Assembly: GCA_965233855.1 (NCBI GenBank)
Contig: OZ247586.1
Coordinates: 806,001 to 870,000, forward strand
Origin: Megaera_A sp965233855
GTDB taxonomy: Bacteria > Pseudomonadota > Alphaproteobacteria > Rickettsiales > Rickettsiaceae
Reading direction: 5' to 3'
Length of the DNA stretch: 64,000 nucleotides
A program made the position numbers and the translations under genes. Every line of letters begins with the position of its first letter. Position 1 is the stretch's first letter. Shown here piece after piece: positions 7,976 through 17,726 of this stretch. The notes beneath the pieces are model-generated. The model had not been told where the DNA came from, did not search any database, and was given only the letters and a program-made list of their open reading frames with translations.

Positions 7976-9736
7976 TTATCCTTCTATAATCGCATCTTTT
8001 AACTGTAATTGTACAGTTTCTCTCTCTTGCCAACTATTCACTTTCAAAGTTCCAAACACTGATAAACTATGAGACTTGCGCGATAATATCACATCACCTA
8101 ACTCTGTTCCAACTATATTAAATGCGATTGCCGTAAGAGGTTTGGACCCATATGATTCTCTCGAAGGTGCAAATATAATTCTTATATGTTTTTCAGCTAC
8201 AATATCTGCTCGCAGTACATATACATTAGAAAACCTAAATATTGGAGCTGGATTACCCATACCAAAAGGTTCCATCACATTAATCTCTGAAATTAACTCT
8301 AGTGTTGCAGCTGATGTTGTTAGATCAGTTGTATAATTTTCATATAAATGAATATCTGAATCTGCCATCGTTTTTCTAAATTCATTATTTAAAAATTCTT
8401 GCAAAGCATCCAGCTTATCAACTTCAACAGTGAATCCAGCAGCCATCGCATGCCCACCTCCTGCAACAAGTAATTTTTTTTGCTTAGCCCCAATAACTTT
8501 AAAACCAAAATCAGCACCTTTCACAGACCTACATGATGCTTTTCCAAATCCATCATTAATAGCAATTACAGCAGTTGGTTTATTATATTTTTCCTTAAGC
8601 CTCCCAGCAATAATTCCAATTACTCCAGGGTGCCACCCTTCTCCCGCAACAAATAACATTGGATTATTTTCTTGCTCCTTAGCTATTTCCATAGCTTCTT
8701 CAAGCATAGTAAGTTCAATAACTTTTCTTTCTTGATTATACATATCAAGTTCTTGAGCTATTCTAATTGCATCTGACGCGGATGAAGTAGATAATAAATT
8801 TGCTCCAAGTGAAGATTTTCCAACTCTTCCTCCAGCATTTATTCTAGGACCTAGAATAAAACCTAAGTGATAACAATTAATTGCCTCCTGAATATTTGAC
8901 ACGTCGCATAGGGTTTTATAGCCTAGATTTCCCCTAGCTCTTGCAACTTTTAAACCTTGCGCAACAAAAGCTCTATTTAAGCCAGTTAACTGCATAACGT
9001 CACAAACAGTACCGAGCGCCACTATATCAAGCTGACTAATAAGATTTGGTAGTTTTACATTTTGCTTTAAAAAGAAATTATCTTCTCTAAGCTTCGAAAC
9101 AAGTGCAACAAGAAAAAGAAAAGAAACTCCCACCGCTGCTAGATTTTTACATTCACTAGTCTCATCGAGCCTGTTGGGGTTTATTACTGCAACCGCCTTT
9201 GGCAGATCATCCATGCTAATATGATGATCAATCACTATTACATCCATCCCAAGACTTGATGCAAATTCAAGCGCTTCAAATGCAACAGATCCACAATCAA
9301 CAGTGATTATTAAGGATGCCCCAGAGTCTTTAATCTTTTGCATTCCAGTTTTAGTTGGCCCATACCCCTCCACAATACGATCTGGTACATATATATCTGA
9401 ATCAACATTAATTTGTTTTAATATATTCTTGATCAAAGCAGAAGAAGTAGCGCCATCAACATCATAATCTGCAAAAATACAAATTTTTTCTTTTGATTCA
9501 ATGGCTTGAATCAAGCGATTAACTGCCAAATCCATATCTTTCAAATGAAACGGATCTGGTAATTGAGATTTAATTTTGGGATCTAAATATTTTTCAGCAG
9601 ATTCAATTGAATCTACTCTAGTTGATAACATTTTAGATAGAAAGTCGCTAATTCCTAAAGTACGACCAATTTCTGAGATAAAACCTTCATCAGAAGGAGT
9701 GGCAAACCAATATTTTCCTAAAACTGATTTGCTCAC
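7976..9736 (-). CDS. recJ: Single-stranded-DNA-specific 5'-3' exonuclease RecJ
   Basis: RecJ degrades single-stranded DNA in recombinational repair and in the excision step of mismatch repair. The 586-residue length is normal. DHH-family motifs are visible: ADYDVDGATS (about residue 90), VDCGS, IDHHISM, and the C-terminal DHHA1 glycine-rich GGGHAMAAGF; the OB-like end follows. The start codon is GTG, chosen because MSKSVLGKYW aligns with the usual N-terminus. mutS lies on the same strand 1.4 kb upstream, which fits a shared repair role, although a methyltransferase gene sits between them. Confidence 0.95.
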   Translation of the reverse strand: MSKSVLGKYWFATPSDEGFISEIGRTLGISDFLSKMLSTRVDSIESAEKYLDPKIKSQLPDPFHLKDMDLAVNRLIQAIESKEKICIFADYDVDGATSSALIKNILKQINVDSDIYVPDRIVEGYGPTKTGMQKIKDSGASLIITVDCGSVAFEALEFASSLGMDVIVIDHHISMDDLPKAVAVINPNRLDETSECKNLAAVGVSFLFLVALVSKLREDNFFLKQNVKLPNLISQLDIVALGTVCDVMQLTGLNRAFVAQGLKVARARGNLGYKTLCDVSNIQEAINCYHLGFILGPRINAGGRVGKSSLGANLLSTSSASDAIRIAQELDMYNQERKVIELTMLEEAMEIAKEQENNPMLFVAGEGWHPGVIGIIAGRLKEKYNKPTAVIAINDGFGKASCRSVKGADFGFKVIGAKQKKLLVAGGGHAMAAGFTVEVDKLDALQEFLNNEFRKTMADSDIHLYENYTTDLTTSAATLELISEINVMEPFGMGNPAPIFRFSNVYVLRADIVAEKHIRIIFAPSRESYGSKPLTAIAFNIVGTELGDVILSRKSHSLSVFGTLKVNSWQERETVQLQLKDAIIEG

Positions 9737-9764
9737 TTCAATTTATACCATAAATATTTAAATA

Positions 9765-11099
9765 TTATCCTAACATAGGTGCAAACTTCACCTTCTTCTT
9801 AAGCAGAAGCAAAGCACCCGCATCTTCAAATACTGGCAAAATTCTATTCACTTCGCCAATAAATTCACTGTCAGTAACCTTCTTACCCATATCCTTACTA
9901 ATAGCATCTTGAATTTCTTTTAAAGTTTTATCATCACTAATCATATTTCTAAAGAAATGCTCAGTATATTTTGAAATCGGCAAACCAATTGTTGTATCAC
10001 CAAGCAAATCTGATTTCCAAGAAAAATTCATTTTAGCTCCAACGATCTGGGGATTATCTCTGATATGTTCTGAAACTTGCGTAGGAACATTTGCAATAGT
10101 ATAGAAATATGGAACATTAGTGAGATCAGTTAGTTTAGCTGCAACTTTCTTCTTCTTTGAAATATAAAAACTATGCTTAATAATTGAACCACATATTAAC
10201 TCACAAATTGCATGCTGCTCTGATTTACCCAACTTCTTCAAACGTTTTAATAATTCCGGATCAGCAATATAATTCTCTAATTTCAAGACATATCTGCTAT
10301 GAGCCGAGTTAAACTCGATAAAATTCATACCCGCTTTTTCTACGAATTCATATATTTCTGGAACAGTATATGCTCTATCTTGCTTATGTAAGAACATATC
10401 ATACATACCAGAATCACCATGACTAATATGGTCTGCTAACAAATCTTTTCCACGATTATACCAATTTGTATTTGGCAAACCATTCATCACAGCCCAGCCA
10501 TTTTTCACTTCCTCAGAACGTGATTTTATGCCTTTATTCACTCTTCTCATCAAGTCCTGGATCTGATACACACCAGTTCTGCCATATTGTGCATAAACCA
10601 TTATATTCATTCCACCACGATCAGAAAGGACATCAGTTAAAGCTTTAAGACCATCATCTGGTGATTCAAGATGATGTAAAACCCCAGAACATTGGATATA
10701 ATCAAATTTTCCAAGTTTAAGATTTGGCAAATTTAAAATACTATCATTAACCCATTTAATATTTTTTAGACCACGATTTTTAGCGCGTTCTTGCGCTAGT
10801 TTCATACTATTCTTACTAAAATCAAGATAAACGATTTCTGCATCTGTATCTTTTAATTGCTCAGCCAAATAAACAGTAGAATCACCTGTTCCACCTCCTG
10901 CAATCAAAACCCTAAAACCCTTTTGAAAATCTTCTTTTCCATCAAACAACCAATGACTTATCTCGCCTAAATAATCCCCATAAATTTTCAAAATACGTTT
11001 TTTATCATCTTCAGGATCTCTATGCGGATATGGATAATCAAGATAATGATCTTGTACTTGCTTTAGGTCTTTTGATTTAGCTGGTTTTTTCTTAGTCAT
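9765..11099 (-). CDS. Class I SAM-dependent methyltransferase, 444 aa
   Basis: Residues about 60-185 form a class I methyltransferase core: motif I VLIAGGGTGDST, motif II EIVYLDFSKNS and motif IV FDYIQCSGVLHHL. The N-terminal YLDYPYPHRDPEDD motif precedes it. After the core there is a helical region and a C-terminal domain of about 150 residues with KSDLLGDTTIGLP that may bind substrate. In Rickettsia, protein lysine methyltransferases acting on outer-membrane proteins have a related NPYP start, but similarity there is too weak to name it. The N-terminus is Lys-rich and cytoplasmic. The substrate is unknown. Confidence 0.8.
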   Translation of the reverse strand: MTKKKPAKSKDLKQVQDHYLDYPYPHRDPEDDKKRILKIYGDYLGEISHWLFDGKEDFQKGFRVLIAGGGTGDSTVYLAEQLKDTDAEIVYLDFSKNSMKLAQERAKNRGLKNIKWVNDSILNLPNLKLGKFDYIQCSGVLHHLESPDDGLKALTDVLSDRGGMNIMVYAQYGRTGVYQIQDLMRRVNKGIKSRSEEVKNGWAVMNGLPNTNWYNRGKDLLADHISHGDSGMYDMFLHKQDRAYTVPEIYEFVEKAGMNFIEFNSAHSRYVLKLENYIADPELLKRLKKLGKSEQHAICELICGSIIKHSFYISKKKKVAAKLTDLTNVPYFYTIANVPTQVSEHIRDNPQIVGAKMNFSWKSDLLGDTTIGLPISKYTEHFFRNMISDDKTLKEIQDAISKDMGKKVTDSEFIGEVNRILPVFEDAGALLLLKKKVKFAPMLG

Positions 11100-11187
11100 A
11101 GTTTTTATAAATTATATTAAAATTCAACATTATACTTCTATTGGAATTACTCAAAGGCGTCAACTATTTTTGCAATCTAATAAAAAT

Positions 11188-13845
11188 CTAAGACATATCT
11201 TTTAATTTATATAATACATCAAGCGCTTCTCGCGGAGATAACTTGTCAGGTTCAATTGCTACAAACTCATCATATAGTTTTTTATGCGTAGAATTTTCCA
11301 TGGTTGAATTAAGCTCAAATAAATTCATATTATAAGACTCCTCTTTCATCATTTTTTTATTTGATTTAACAGCATCTTTTTCAAATTTCTCTAAAAGGCT
11401 TGTAGCTTTTTTAATTACAGATTCTGGCAAACCAGCCATTTCAGCAACATGCACACCATATGATTTATCAGCAGATCCTTTTTTAATTTTATGTAAGAAT
11501 AAAACTTTTTCACCTGTATCATCAATTGCCACAGTGTAATTCTTTAACGCTGGCAGAGTTTCTTCCATTTTGGTAAGTTCGTGATAATGAGTAGCAAACA
11601 AACATCTAGCTCTAATTTTATCATGTACATATTCTAAAACCGACCAAGCAATAGCAACCCCATCATATGTAGATGTACCACGCCCCACCTCATCAAGAAT
11701 AATCAGAGATTTATGAGTAGCTTGAGCCAAAATAGACGATGTTTCAAGCATCTCTAACATAAAAGTTGACTGCCCTTTGTTTAGATCATCACCTGCTCCA
11801 ATTCTACTAAAAATCTTATCAAACATACCAATTTTTGCCGATTCAGCTGGAACAAAAGAACCTATTTGAGCTAAGATTGAAATAATTGCATTTTGTCTTA
11901 AATACGTGCTCTTACCAGCCATATTAGGACCAGTTAACAACCAAACTCTTCCATCAAACTCTAAATTGCAATCATTTCTAACAAAGTTTTCACGACTCTT
12001 TTTTAGCGATTTTTCAACAACAGGATGCCTACCACCCTTAATCTCAAATATTATATCTTCACTTATCTCTGGCATAACATAATTATTTTCATCAGCAATA
12101 TAAGCAAAGCTACAATACACATCTAATAGACTTAAAGATTCAGACATCTTGTAAAGCGCAATTTGATTATTAGAAATTTCTTCACATAGTTTATTATAAA
12201 TTTCCTGCTCTAAACTAATTACCAAAATATTGGCGTTTACTATCTTACTTTCAAGCTCTTGTAATTCTGTTGTAGTATATCTAATTGAGTTTGCGGTTGT
12301 TTGGCGATGGATAAATTTCTCATCTAATATTTTATTTGCGTGCCTTGCCGTAATATCAATAAAAAGACCTAGCACATTATTATTAGATATTTTTAATGTA
12401 TCAATACCTGTATCTCTTCGATATTGAAAACGCAATACTTCGACAGCTTCTTGGCTATTATTTATTAAACCATATAATTCCTTTACCTTTGGGTGGTATT
12501 CATGCTTAATAATGCCTCCATTATTAATAACATTTGGAGCATCATCCTTAATAGCAGAATCAATTAATTCATAAATTTCATTCAAACCAAGCAAAGGAGC
12601 TATTAATTTCTCAATATGCCCAGGAAGGCTTATCTCTTTCTGAGCAACAAATATTGCCCTAATTTCTTCGGCTATCTCTATAGTGTATTTTATACTAAGA
12701 AGGTCCTTTGGAGTACTACGCCCCATATTTAATCTGGTAATACACCTCTCTAGATCTCCGGTTTTTTTTAGTAACTTCCTAATGTCGCTTGTTAAGTTGA
12801 TATCTTCATAAAAATATTTTGTTAACTCTAAGCGATTATTAATTTCCACAAGGTCAATTAGAGGAGTTGACAAATATTTATATAATATTCTACTCCCAGC
12901 CTTAGTTACGCTACCATCGATACAATCAAATAAACTTCCTCGCACACCTCCAGATGGCACTGCACAAATCTCAAGATTTCTACGAGTAGATGCGTCAATG
13001 GTCATGAATTTATGATAATTGAGAATCCTAGGCTTTGGTAATTTTGGAATATTTTCTTTTTGAGTAATTGAAATATATTCAATCACACTTCCGACTGCAG
13101 AAATTTGAATATCTTGCAGATCACCAATTGCACCTAAATCTTTGATTTGATAAAAGTCCAAAAGATTTTTACTGCATTTATTGACAGCAAAAAAACTATC
13201 TACTTGAAATGAAATTCGTATATCAAGAATCGAACTAATTTGAGATGCTAATTCACTCGATCTATATTTTTCTGCTAATAAAATTTCTTTTGGAGTTAGC
13301 CTAGAAAGTTCATTAACTATCTGTCCTTCAGGTATTGATATTACAGCAATTTCAGATGTTGATAAATCAATATAAGATAATGCTGCACTATTTTTTCCAA
13401 TAGCAACACTTACTAAATAATTAGGAGCCCCTACTTCCAGTAATGATTCTTCAATAATTGTTCCAGGCGTAATTATTCTTGTCACATCTCGATTTACTAC
13501 CGCCTTGTATCCACCTCGCTTTTTTGCTTCTTCTGGGGTTTCAAGCTGATCGCAAATAGCTACTTTAAAGCCGTCTTCTAATAATTTGTTTAAGTAATTC
13601 TCAAGCGCATGATGTGGAACACCACACATCGAAATCTCATCATCCCCTGTCTTACCTCTTTTAGTTAAGGCTATACCAAGAACTTGTGCTGCCGTTATAG
13701 CATCTTCATAAAATAATTCATAAAAATCACCCATACGAAATAAAAGCAGACAATCAATATTTGTAAATTTTACATCCAAAAATTGACGCATAACTGGTGT
13801 CGCTGCATCATACTTGTATTTTTCTTTAAACTGCTCGAGATGCAT
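11188..13845 (-). CDS. mutS: DNA mismatch repair protein MutS
   Basis: MutS recognises mismatches and recruits MutL. The 885-residue protein is full length. The mismatch-binding Phe-x-Glu is in MGDFYELFYED (residue about 40). The ATPase has Walker A GPNMAGKSTYLRQ at about residue 635, Walker B LIILDEVGRGTST and the following ATHYHELT. mutL is also present in the window (28361-30178), so the MutSL pair is complete. The gene is preceded by about 160 bp and then an IS982 element, so its promoter lies in that short gap. Confidence 0.97.
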   Translation of the reverse strand: MHLEQFKEKYKYDAATPVMRQFLDVKFTNIDCLLLFRMGDFYELFYEDAITAAQVLGIALTKRGKTGDDEISMCGVPHHALENYLNKLLEDGFKVAICDQLETPEEAKKRGGYKAVVNRDVTRIITPGTIIEESLLEVGAPNYLVSVAIGKNSAALSYIDLSTSEIAVISIPEGQIVNELSRLTPKEILLAEKYRSSELASQISSILDIRISFQVDSFFAVNKCSKNLLDFYQIKDLGAIGDLQDIQISAVGSVIEYISITQKENIPKLPKPRILNYHKFMTIDASTRRNLEICAVPSGGVRGSLFDCIDGSVTKAGSRILYKYLSTPLIDLVEINNRLELTKYFYEDINLTSDIRKLLKKTGDLERCITRLNMGRSTPKDLLSIKYTIEIAEEIRAIFVAQKEISLPGHIEKLIAPLLGLNEIYELIDSAIKDDAPNVINNGGIIKHEYHPKVKELYGLINNSQEAVEVLRFQYRRDTGIDTLKISNNNVLGLFIDITARHANKILDEKFIHRQTTANSIRYTTTELQELESKIVNANILVISLEQEIYNKLCEEISNNQIALYKMSESLSLLDVYCSFAYIADENNYVMPEISEDIIFEIKGGRHPVVEKSLKKSRENFVRNDCNLEFDGRVWLLTGPNMAGKSTYLRQNAIISILAQIGSFVPAESAKIGMFDKIFSRIGAGDDLNKGQSTFMLEMLETSSILAQATHKSLIILDEVGRGTSTYDGVAIAWSVLEYVHDKIRARCLFATHYHELTKMEETLPALKNYTVAIDDTGEKVLFLHKIKKGSADKSYGVHVAEMAGLPESVIKKATSLLEKFEKDAVKSNKKMMKEESYNMNLFELNSTMENSTHKKLYDEFVAIEPDKLSPREALDVLYKLKDMS

Positions 13846-14004
13846 AAAGGAATATTATTTTCTAAATATTAAATTTCACTATAAAATTATAATATGCAGA
13901 ATATTTTTTAGTTCAACGCAATTTTAATGGAAAGGCTATTTTACTCAATAAATTGGTTTATTAAGTGAAGAAAATATTTTCATTCCCCTCTTTGTTCTTA
14001 GTTA

Positions 14005-14971
14005 ACCCGAACTATGTATAAGAAAAGGACTGCATAGCTAGTGATATTGGGGTATTCTGTATTTTTGCAATCTAAAAAAGGTACCCCAATGAATATAGAT
14101 TACGATAGTTTGTTCTGCTTTGTCGATGATTTTTGTAAAGGATTTGAAAATTGGTACAAAAAGACACTCATTACCAGTGGTATTAGAAAGCGTAATAAAC
14201 CATGTAAAATGAGCTTGTCAGAAATAATAACTATCCTGATAGCTTTCCATCAATCTGGAATGTCATGCTTTAAATATTTTTACCTAGAACTTATGAGGAA
14301 TCACAGAAACTTATTCAGCTACTTAGTACATTACGATCGCTTTACAGCACTAATAAAACTTGCTTTCCCTGCTGTGGTTTGCATGCTTAAAAGCCTTGAA
14401 GGTAAGGTAACAGAATATATGTTTATAGATGCAACGCCTATGGCTGTTTGTCATAATCTTCGAGAAAAAAGACATAAAGTTTTTAAAGGATTAGCTAAAA
14501 AAGGCAAGACTTCTACTGGTTGGTTTTTTGGCTTTAAGTTGCACTTTATTCTCAATACATTCGGAGAAATTGTAAGTATGACTATTACTGGTGGCAACGT
14601 TAATGATCGTTCTCCAGTTATGGAAATGGTGAAAGGTATTACTGGTAAACTTATTGGTGATAAAGGGTATATATCCAAAAAACTATCCGCTGAATTATTT
14701 GAACAAAAAGTGACTTTGATTACTAAAATCAAAAAGAATATGAAAAATATTTTAATGGATACTACAGATAAAATGATGTTGATGCGTCGTAGTTTTATTG
14801 AGACTATATTCTCCTCTATGAAGTCATTGAATACTTTGATTCATAGTAGGCACAGATCACCTATCAACGCTTTTTCTCACTTATTTGCTGGACTCATAAA
14901 TTACCAAATTAGAACTGATAAACCATCTCTAGATCAAATGGTAAAATTAGATTCTTATGCATAGTTGGGGT
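14005..14971 (+). mobile_element. IS982-family insertion sequence, copy 1 (967 bp)
   Basis: The ends are imperfect inverted repeats: left ACCCGAACTATGTATAAGAA, right inverse ACCCCAACTATGCATAAGAA. A 6-bp direct repeat TAGTTA flanks it (13999-14004 and 14972-14977). Length and ends match copy 2 at 56595-57561 exactly. It lies in the gap between mutS and fliQ and interrupts no recognisable gene. I see nothing in the 94 bp between it and the end of fliQ. Confidence 0.92.
14089..14964 (+). CDS. IS982-family transposase (copy 1, intact)
   Basis: This 291-residue DDE transposase is intact. Family segments are FIDATPMAVCHN (first catalytic Asp), a Lys-rich TGWFFGFKLH stretch, GNVNDRSP, GDKGYISK (second Asp) and RRSFIETIFSSMK (Glu). 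The ATG at 14089 is preferred over an upstream GTG at 14041 because AAAGG precedes it and the family starts there. It differs from copy 2 by only a residue or two (Asp instead of Gly in CFVDDFCKG), indicating recent transposition. Confidence 0.93.
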   Translation: MNIDYDSLFCFVDDFCKGFENWYKKTLITSGIRKRNKPCKMSLSEIITILIAFHQSGMSCFKYFYLELMRNHRNLFSYLVHYDRFTALIKLAFPAVVCMLKSLEGKVTEYMFIDATPMAVCHNLREKRHKVFKGLAKKGKTSTGWFFGFKLHFILNTFGEIVSMTITGGNVNDRSPVMEMVKGITGKLIGDKGYISKKLSAELFEQKVTLITKIKKNMKNILMDTTDKMMLMRRSFIETIFSSMKSLNTLIHSRHRSPINAFSHLFAGLINYQIRTDKPSLDQMVKLDSYA

Positions 14972-15065
14972 TAGTTAGAGTGTGGCTTAAGATACTTCTT
15001 TGCTCTTTCGCTAGGATAACACTGAGTTTTTGTTGGCAAAAGAGGTGTTACTCTCACACCAATCC

Positions 15066-15326
15066 CTACTGAATAATATGCTGCATAATGTGATCAACAA
15101 AAATTTTGAGCTTACCAAACATATATGGAATAACTAATAGCATACTAAAATACACAGCAATAATTTTAGGTACAAAAGTTAGCGTTTGCTCCTGAATCTG
15201 AGTTAAGGCTTGAAATAATGAAATGATCAAGCCAACACCAAGAGCAAGAAGCAAAACTGGTGTTGACATCATAATCAATACATATACAGCTTCTCTTCCT
15301 ATCTCACCTACAAACCCCGGATCCAT
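15066..15326 (-). CDS. fliQ: Flagellar biosynthetic protein FliQ
   Basis: FliQ is an inner-membrane component of the flagellar type III export gate (FliPQR). The 86-residue protein has the two expected transmembrane helices (residues about 16-40 and 52-72) around the family segment FQALTQIQEQTL. It is the last gene of the minus-strand flagellar run flgF-flgG-flgA-flgH-fliQ and starts 17 bp after flgH. fliP and fliR are not in the window. Confidence 0.95.
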   Translation of the reverse strand: MDPGFVGEIGREAVYVLIMMSTPVLLLALGVGLIISLFQALTQIQEQTLTFVPKIIAVYFSMLLVIPYMFGKLKIFVDHIMQHIIQ

Positions 15327-15343
15327 CTACGCGCCTCTAATTA

Positions 15344-16096
15344 TTAAAATGGAGATACTATATCAATAACCTGCGACCCAACTCTCGGCTGCTGAACGTC
15401 ACTTACTACACCACGACCGCCATACGAAATACGCGCTTCAGCCATTTGGTTAGTTCCAATTGTGTTGTCACTAGTGATATCTTTTGGTCTGATAATACCA
15501 GCAACTTTCACTTCACGTAATTCATAATTAACTCGAACCTCTTGGTGCCCCTGCACCACAAGATTACCATTAGGCAAAACCTTTGTAACGGTAGCTGCTA
15601 TTTCTGTTTTAATATCCTCTTTACGCGATATTTTACCACTGCCATTATGGTTTCGTTTACTATTCGTACTAACTAACGAACCTAAATTAGCAGTTGATGG
15701 AAGATTGGCTTGAATTGCTTTTTCCTTACCGAACAAATTTGGGATACCTAAAGAATCACTTCCACTTCTATCCTGCTTAGTTGAATTATCCAAACTAGCA
15801 TTATCTTTTATTTCAACAAGAACTCTAATAATATCGCCGACTTTCCATGCCCTACTATCTCTAAAAAACTTTGTAGCTCCTGGTTGCCATAGAGAATTGG
15901 TTTTACGCATGTGAGCATGCTGACTTCTAAGCCTTGCTTCTCTACGTTCTATCTCTTCTTCATCTTCTTCTATTGTTGGAAGTTCAATGCTTTCAAACTG
16001 AGGAGCTTTCCCAACTCTCTTCAATCTATCAACAGTATCATTACATGCCGCCAGCAAAAAAAGCGATAATACTATCGCTAAAAATTTATTCATCAT
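15344..16096 (-). CDS. flgH: Flagellar L-ring protein FlgH
   Basis: FlgH forms the outer-membrane L ring of the flagellar basal body. The N-terminus is a lipoprotein signal with lipobox LAAC (Cys18). The conserved regions TKFFRDSRAWKVGDIIRV and GNLVVQGHQEVRVNYELREVKV-type C-terminal half are present, ending in ARISYGGRG and VIDIVSPF. The length of 250 is normal. Its start overlaps the flgA stop by 4 bp (ATGA), so the two are translationally coupled. An L ring implies an outer membrane able to anchor it. Confidence 0.95.
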   Translation of the reverse strand: MMNKFLAIVLSLFLLAACNDTVDRLKRVGKAPQFESIELPTIEEDEEEIERREARLRSQHAHMRKTNSLWQPGATKFFRDSRAWKVGDIIRVLVEIKDNASLDNSTKQDRSGSDSLGIPNLFGKEKAIQANLPSTANLGSLVSTNSKRNHNGSGKISRKEDIKTEIAATVTKVLPNGNLVVQGHQEVRVNYELREVKVAGIIRPKDITSDNTIGTNQMAEARISYGGRGVVSDVQQPRVGSQVIDIVSPF

Positions 16097-16776
16097 TTAC
16101 CACCCACTTGTACAGTGTTTTTATTTATTATTTGACCAAGCAAAACCGCTCCAGAAGAAGAGTTCTTAACTTTAATCATATCTCCTACAGCTCCAGATCC
16201 AAGGGCTACACCCATTGTTTTAAGGCTAATTGTTCCAGAAGAATATATGATATTTACTGGGTCATTATTTTTAAGCACTTGAGGGCTGGAAACATCACTT
16301 ATTTTAAACATTCTGCCAACTGCAATATACTTCTTAGCTTGCATACCAACTACCTCAGCTTCTTCAGTTGCATAACCATTTTTTATTGCATCTAGCCTAA
16401 TTTTTTTAGAAGCAACATCTGAAGATTGTATAATTTCACCGAATTTGATATATCTTCCAGCAACTGGCGCCATTACATAAGAAATATACTTTCCTGACAA
16501 AGAATCTATTTTTTCATCATTATAATGAATTTGCACTCTAAAACTTGAAAATTTAGGATCAAACTTTTCTAAGATTATAGATTTAATCTCCTCTTGTTTT
16601 TCTTTGATTCGCAAAAGCTTATTTTTTGAATTATATTGCTGCTCAACAATCACTCGGCTATCAGTAATCTTTTCCTGCAAAAGCCCTTGAATTGTAGAAT
16701 CAATAAAATTTTCAGCTGCAAACGCTGAGCTTACCAATAAAATTATAGCTGGTAAAAAAAGGATTTTCAATTTCAT
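16093..16776 (-). CDS. flgA: Flagellar P-ring assembly chaperone FlgA
   Basis: FlgA is a periplasmic chaperone needed to build the FlgI P ring. The protein has a signal peptide (about residues 1-20, ending SSAFA) and then an N-terminal region and a SAF domain with APVAGRYIKFGEII and a C-terminal VALGSGAVGDMIKVKNSSSG. The length of 227 is normal. The gene sits between flgG and flgH, as in many flagellar operons. A 141-bp gap separates it from flgG. Confidence 0.93.
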   Translation of the reverse strand: MKLKILFLPAIILLVSSAFAAENFIDSTIQGLLQEKITDSRVIVEQQYNSKNKLLRIKEKQEEIKSIILEKFDPKFSSFRVQIHYNDEKIDSLSGKYISYVMAPVAGRYIKFGEIIQSSDVASKKIRLDAIKNGYATEEAEVVGMQAKKYIAVGRMFKISDVSSPQVLKNNDPVNIIYSSGTISLKTMGVALGSGAVGDMIKVKNSSSGAVLLGQIINKNTVQVGGK

Positions 16777-16917
16777 TCTATAAATATAATTTAATTTCTA
16801 AATACATAAGCATAAACAACTATAATAATGCTATACCCAAAATCATCAACTTCAATACAGCACTTTCCTAAACGTCTTAAAAACTATGCGCACAGTAACA
16901 CGCAATAATTTAAATTA

Positions 16918-17712
16918 CTATTTAATTTGATTCGTAGTTTCTAGGATCTTATCTTGAGTACTAATTACTCTTGTATTTAGCTCATATGCACGCTGTGCTT
17001 CAATTAATTTAGTCAGCTCTTCAACCGCTTTTACGTTTGAAGTTTCTAAAAAGCCCTGTTTGAATCTGCCAGTTGTCTCTTCTACCGCAATAGCTTCACC
17101 AGAGCCAACAGTTTCAATCAACATATTATTTCCTATTGCCTCTAAGCCGCTTTCATTAGGAAAAGTAAAAATTTCTATCTGGCCAATTTCGATATTTTGT
17201 GCAGGATCATTTGGATCTTGTGCTGTAATTAAACCACTTTCAGATATTTGAACATTTTCAGTTACAATATCAGCAGGAATAGGAATGGCCGTGGCTAAGG
17301 AATTACCATCCGGAGTAATGATATTACCACTTTCAGGATCTCTTTGAAATGCACCAGTTTTTGTATAACCAGTTCTACCATTTGGCAGCTGCACCGCAAA
17401 ATAACCATTTCCAGTAATTGCAATATCTAGCGGATGGAATGTTTGACGCAAAGCTCCTTGTTCCATATTTCTAAAAGTACCTATAACCCTTGTACCCATA
17501 CCAACCTGAACGCCGATTGGTCTTGGCGCAGCTTCTGCATTCTCAAGAATTCCAGCTCTTTTTAGATTAACGTAAAACAAATCAGAAAAAGTAGCTTCCA
17601 CTCTCTTGTAACCATCTGTATTAACATTTGCAACATTATTTGCAATCGTATCAATTCTTAATTGCTGCGCTTGTGCACCTGTTACTGCTGCACTCATTGC
17701 TACTGAAGCCAT
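16918..17712 (-). CDS. flgG: Flagellar distal rod protein FlgG
   Basis: FlgG forms the distal rod that passes through the P and L rings. The 264-residue protein has the N-terminal rod/hook signature AQQLRIDTIANNVANVNTDGYK, the central FGDL-type hook domain with ITGNGYFAVQLPNG, and the C-terminal helix LTKLIEAQRAYELNTRVI. The start follows a strong AGGAGA site. It lies 14 bp after flgF. There is no signal peptide, as expected for a substrate of the flagellar type III export apparatus. Confidence 0.96.
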   Translation of the reverse strand: MASVAMSAAVTGAQAQQLRIDTIANNVANVNTDGYKRVEATFSDLFYVNLKRAGILENAEAAPRPIGVQVGMGTRVIGTFRNMEQGALRQTFHPLDIAITGNGYFAVQLPNGRTGYTKTGAFQRDPESGNIITPDGNSLATAIPIPADIVTENVQISESGLITAQDPNDPAQNIEIGQIEIFTFPNESGLEAIGNNMLIETVGSGEAIAVEETTGRFKQGFLETSNVKAVEELTKLIEAQRAYELNTRVISTQDKILETTNQIK

Positions 17713-17726
17713 AATTTTCTCCTAAT

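Noticed and set aside
14041..14088. GTG start for the IS982 transposase
   Set aside because: The extension is not expected for the family and a better start with AAAGG lies at 14089.
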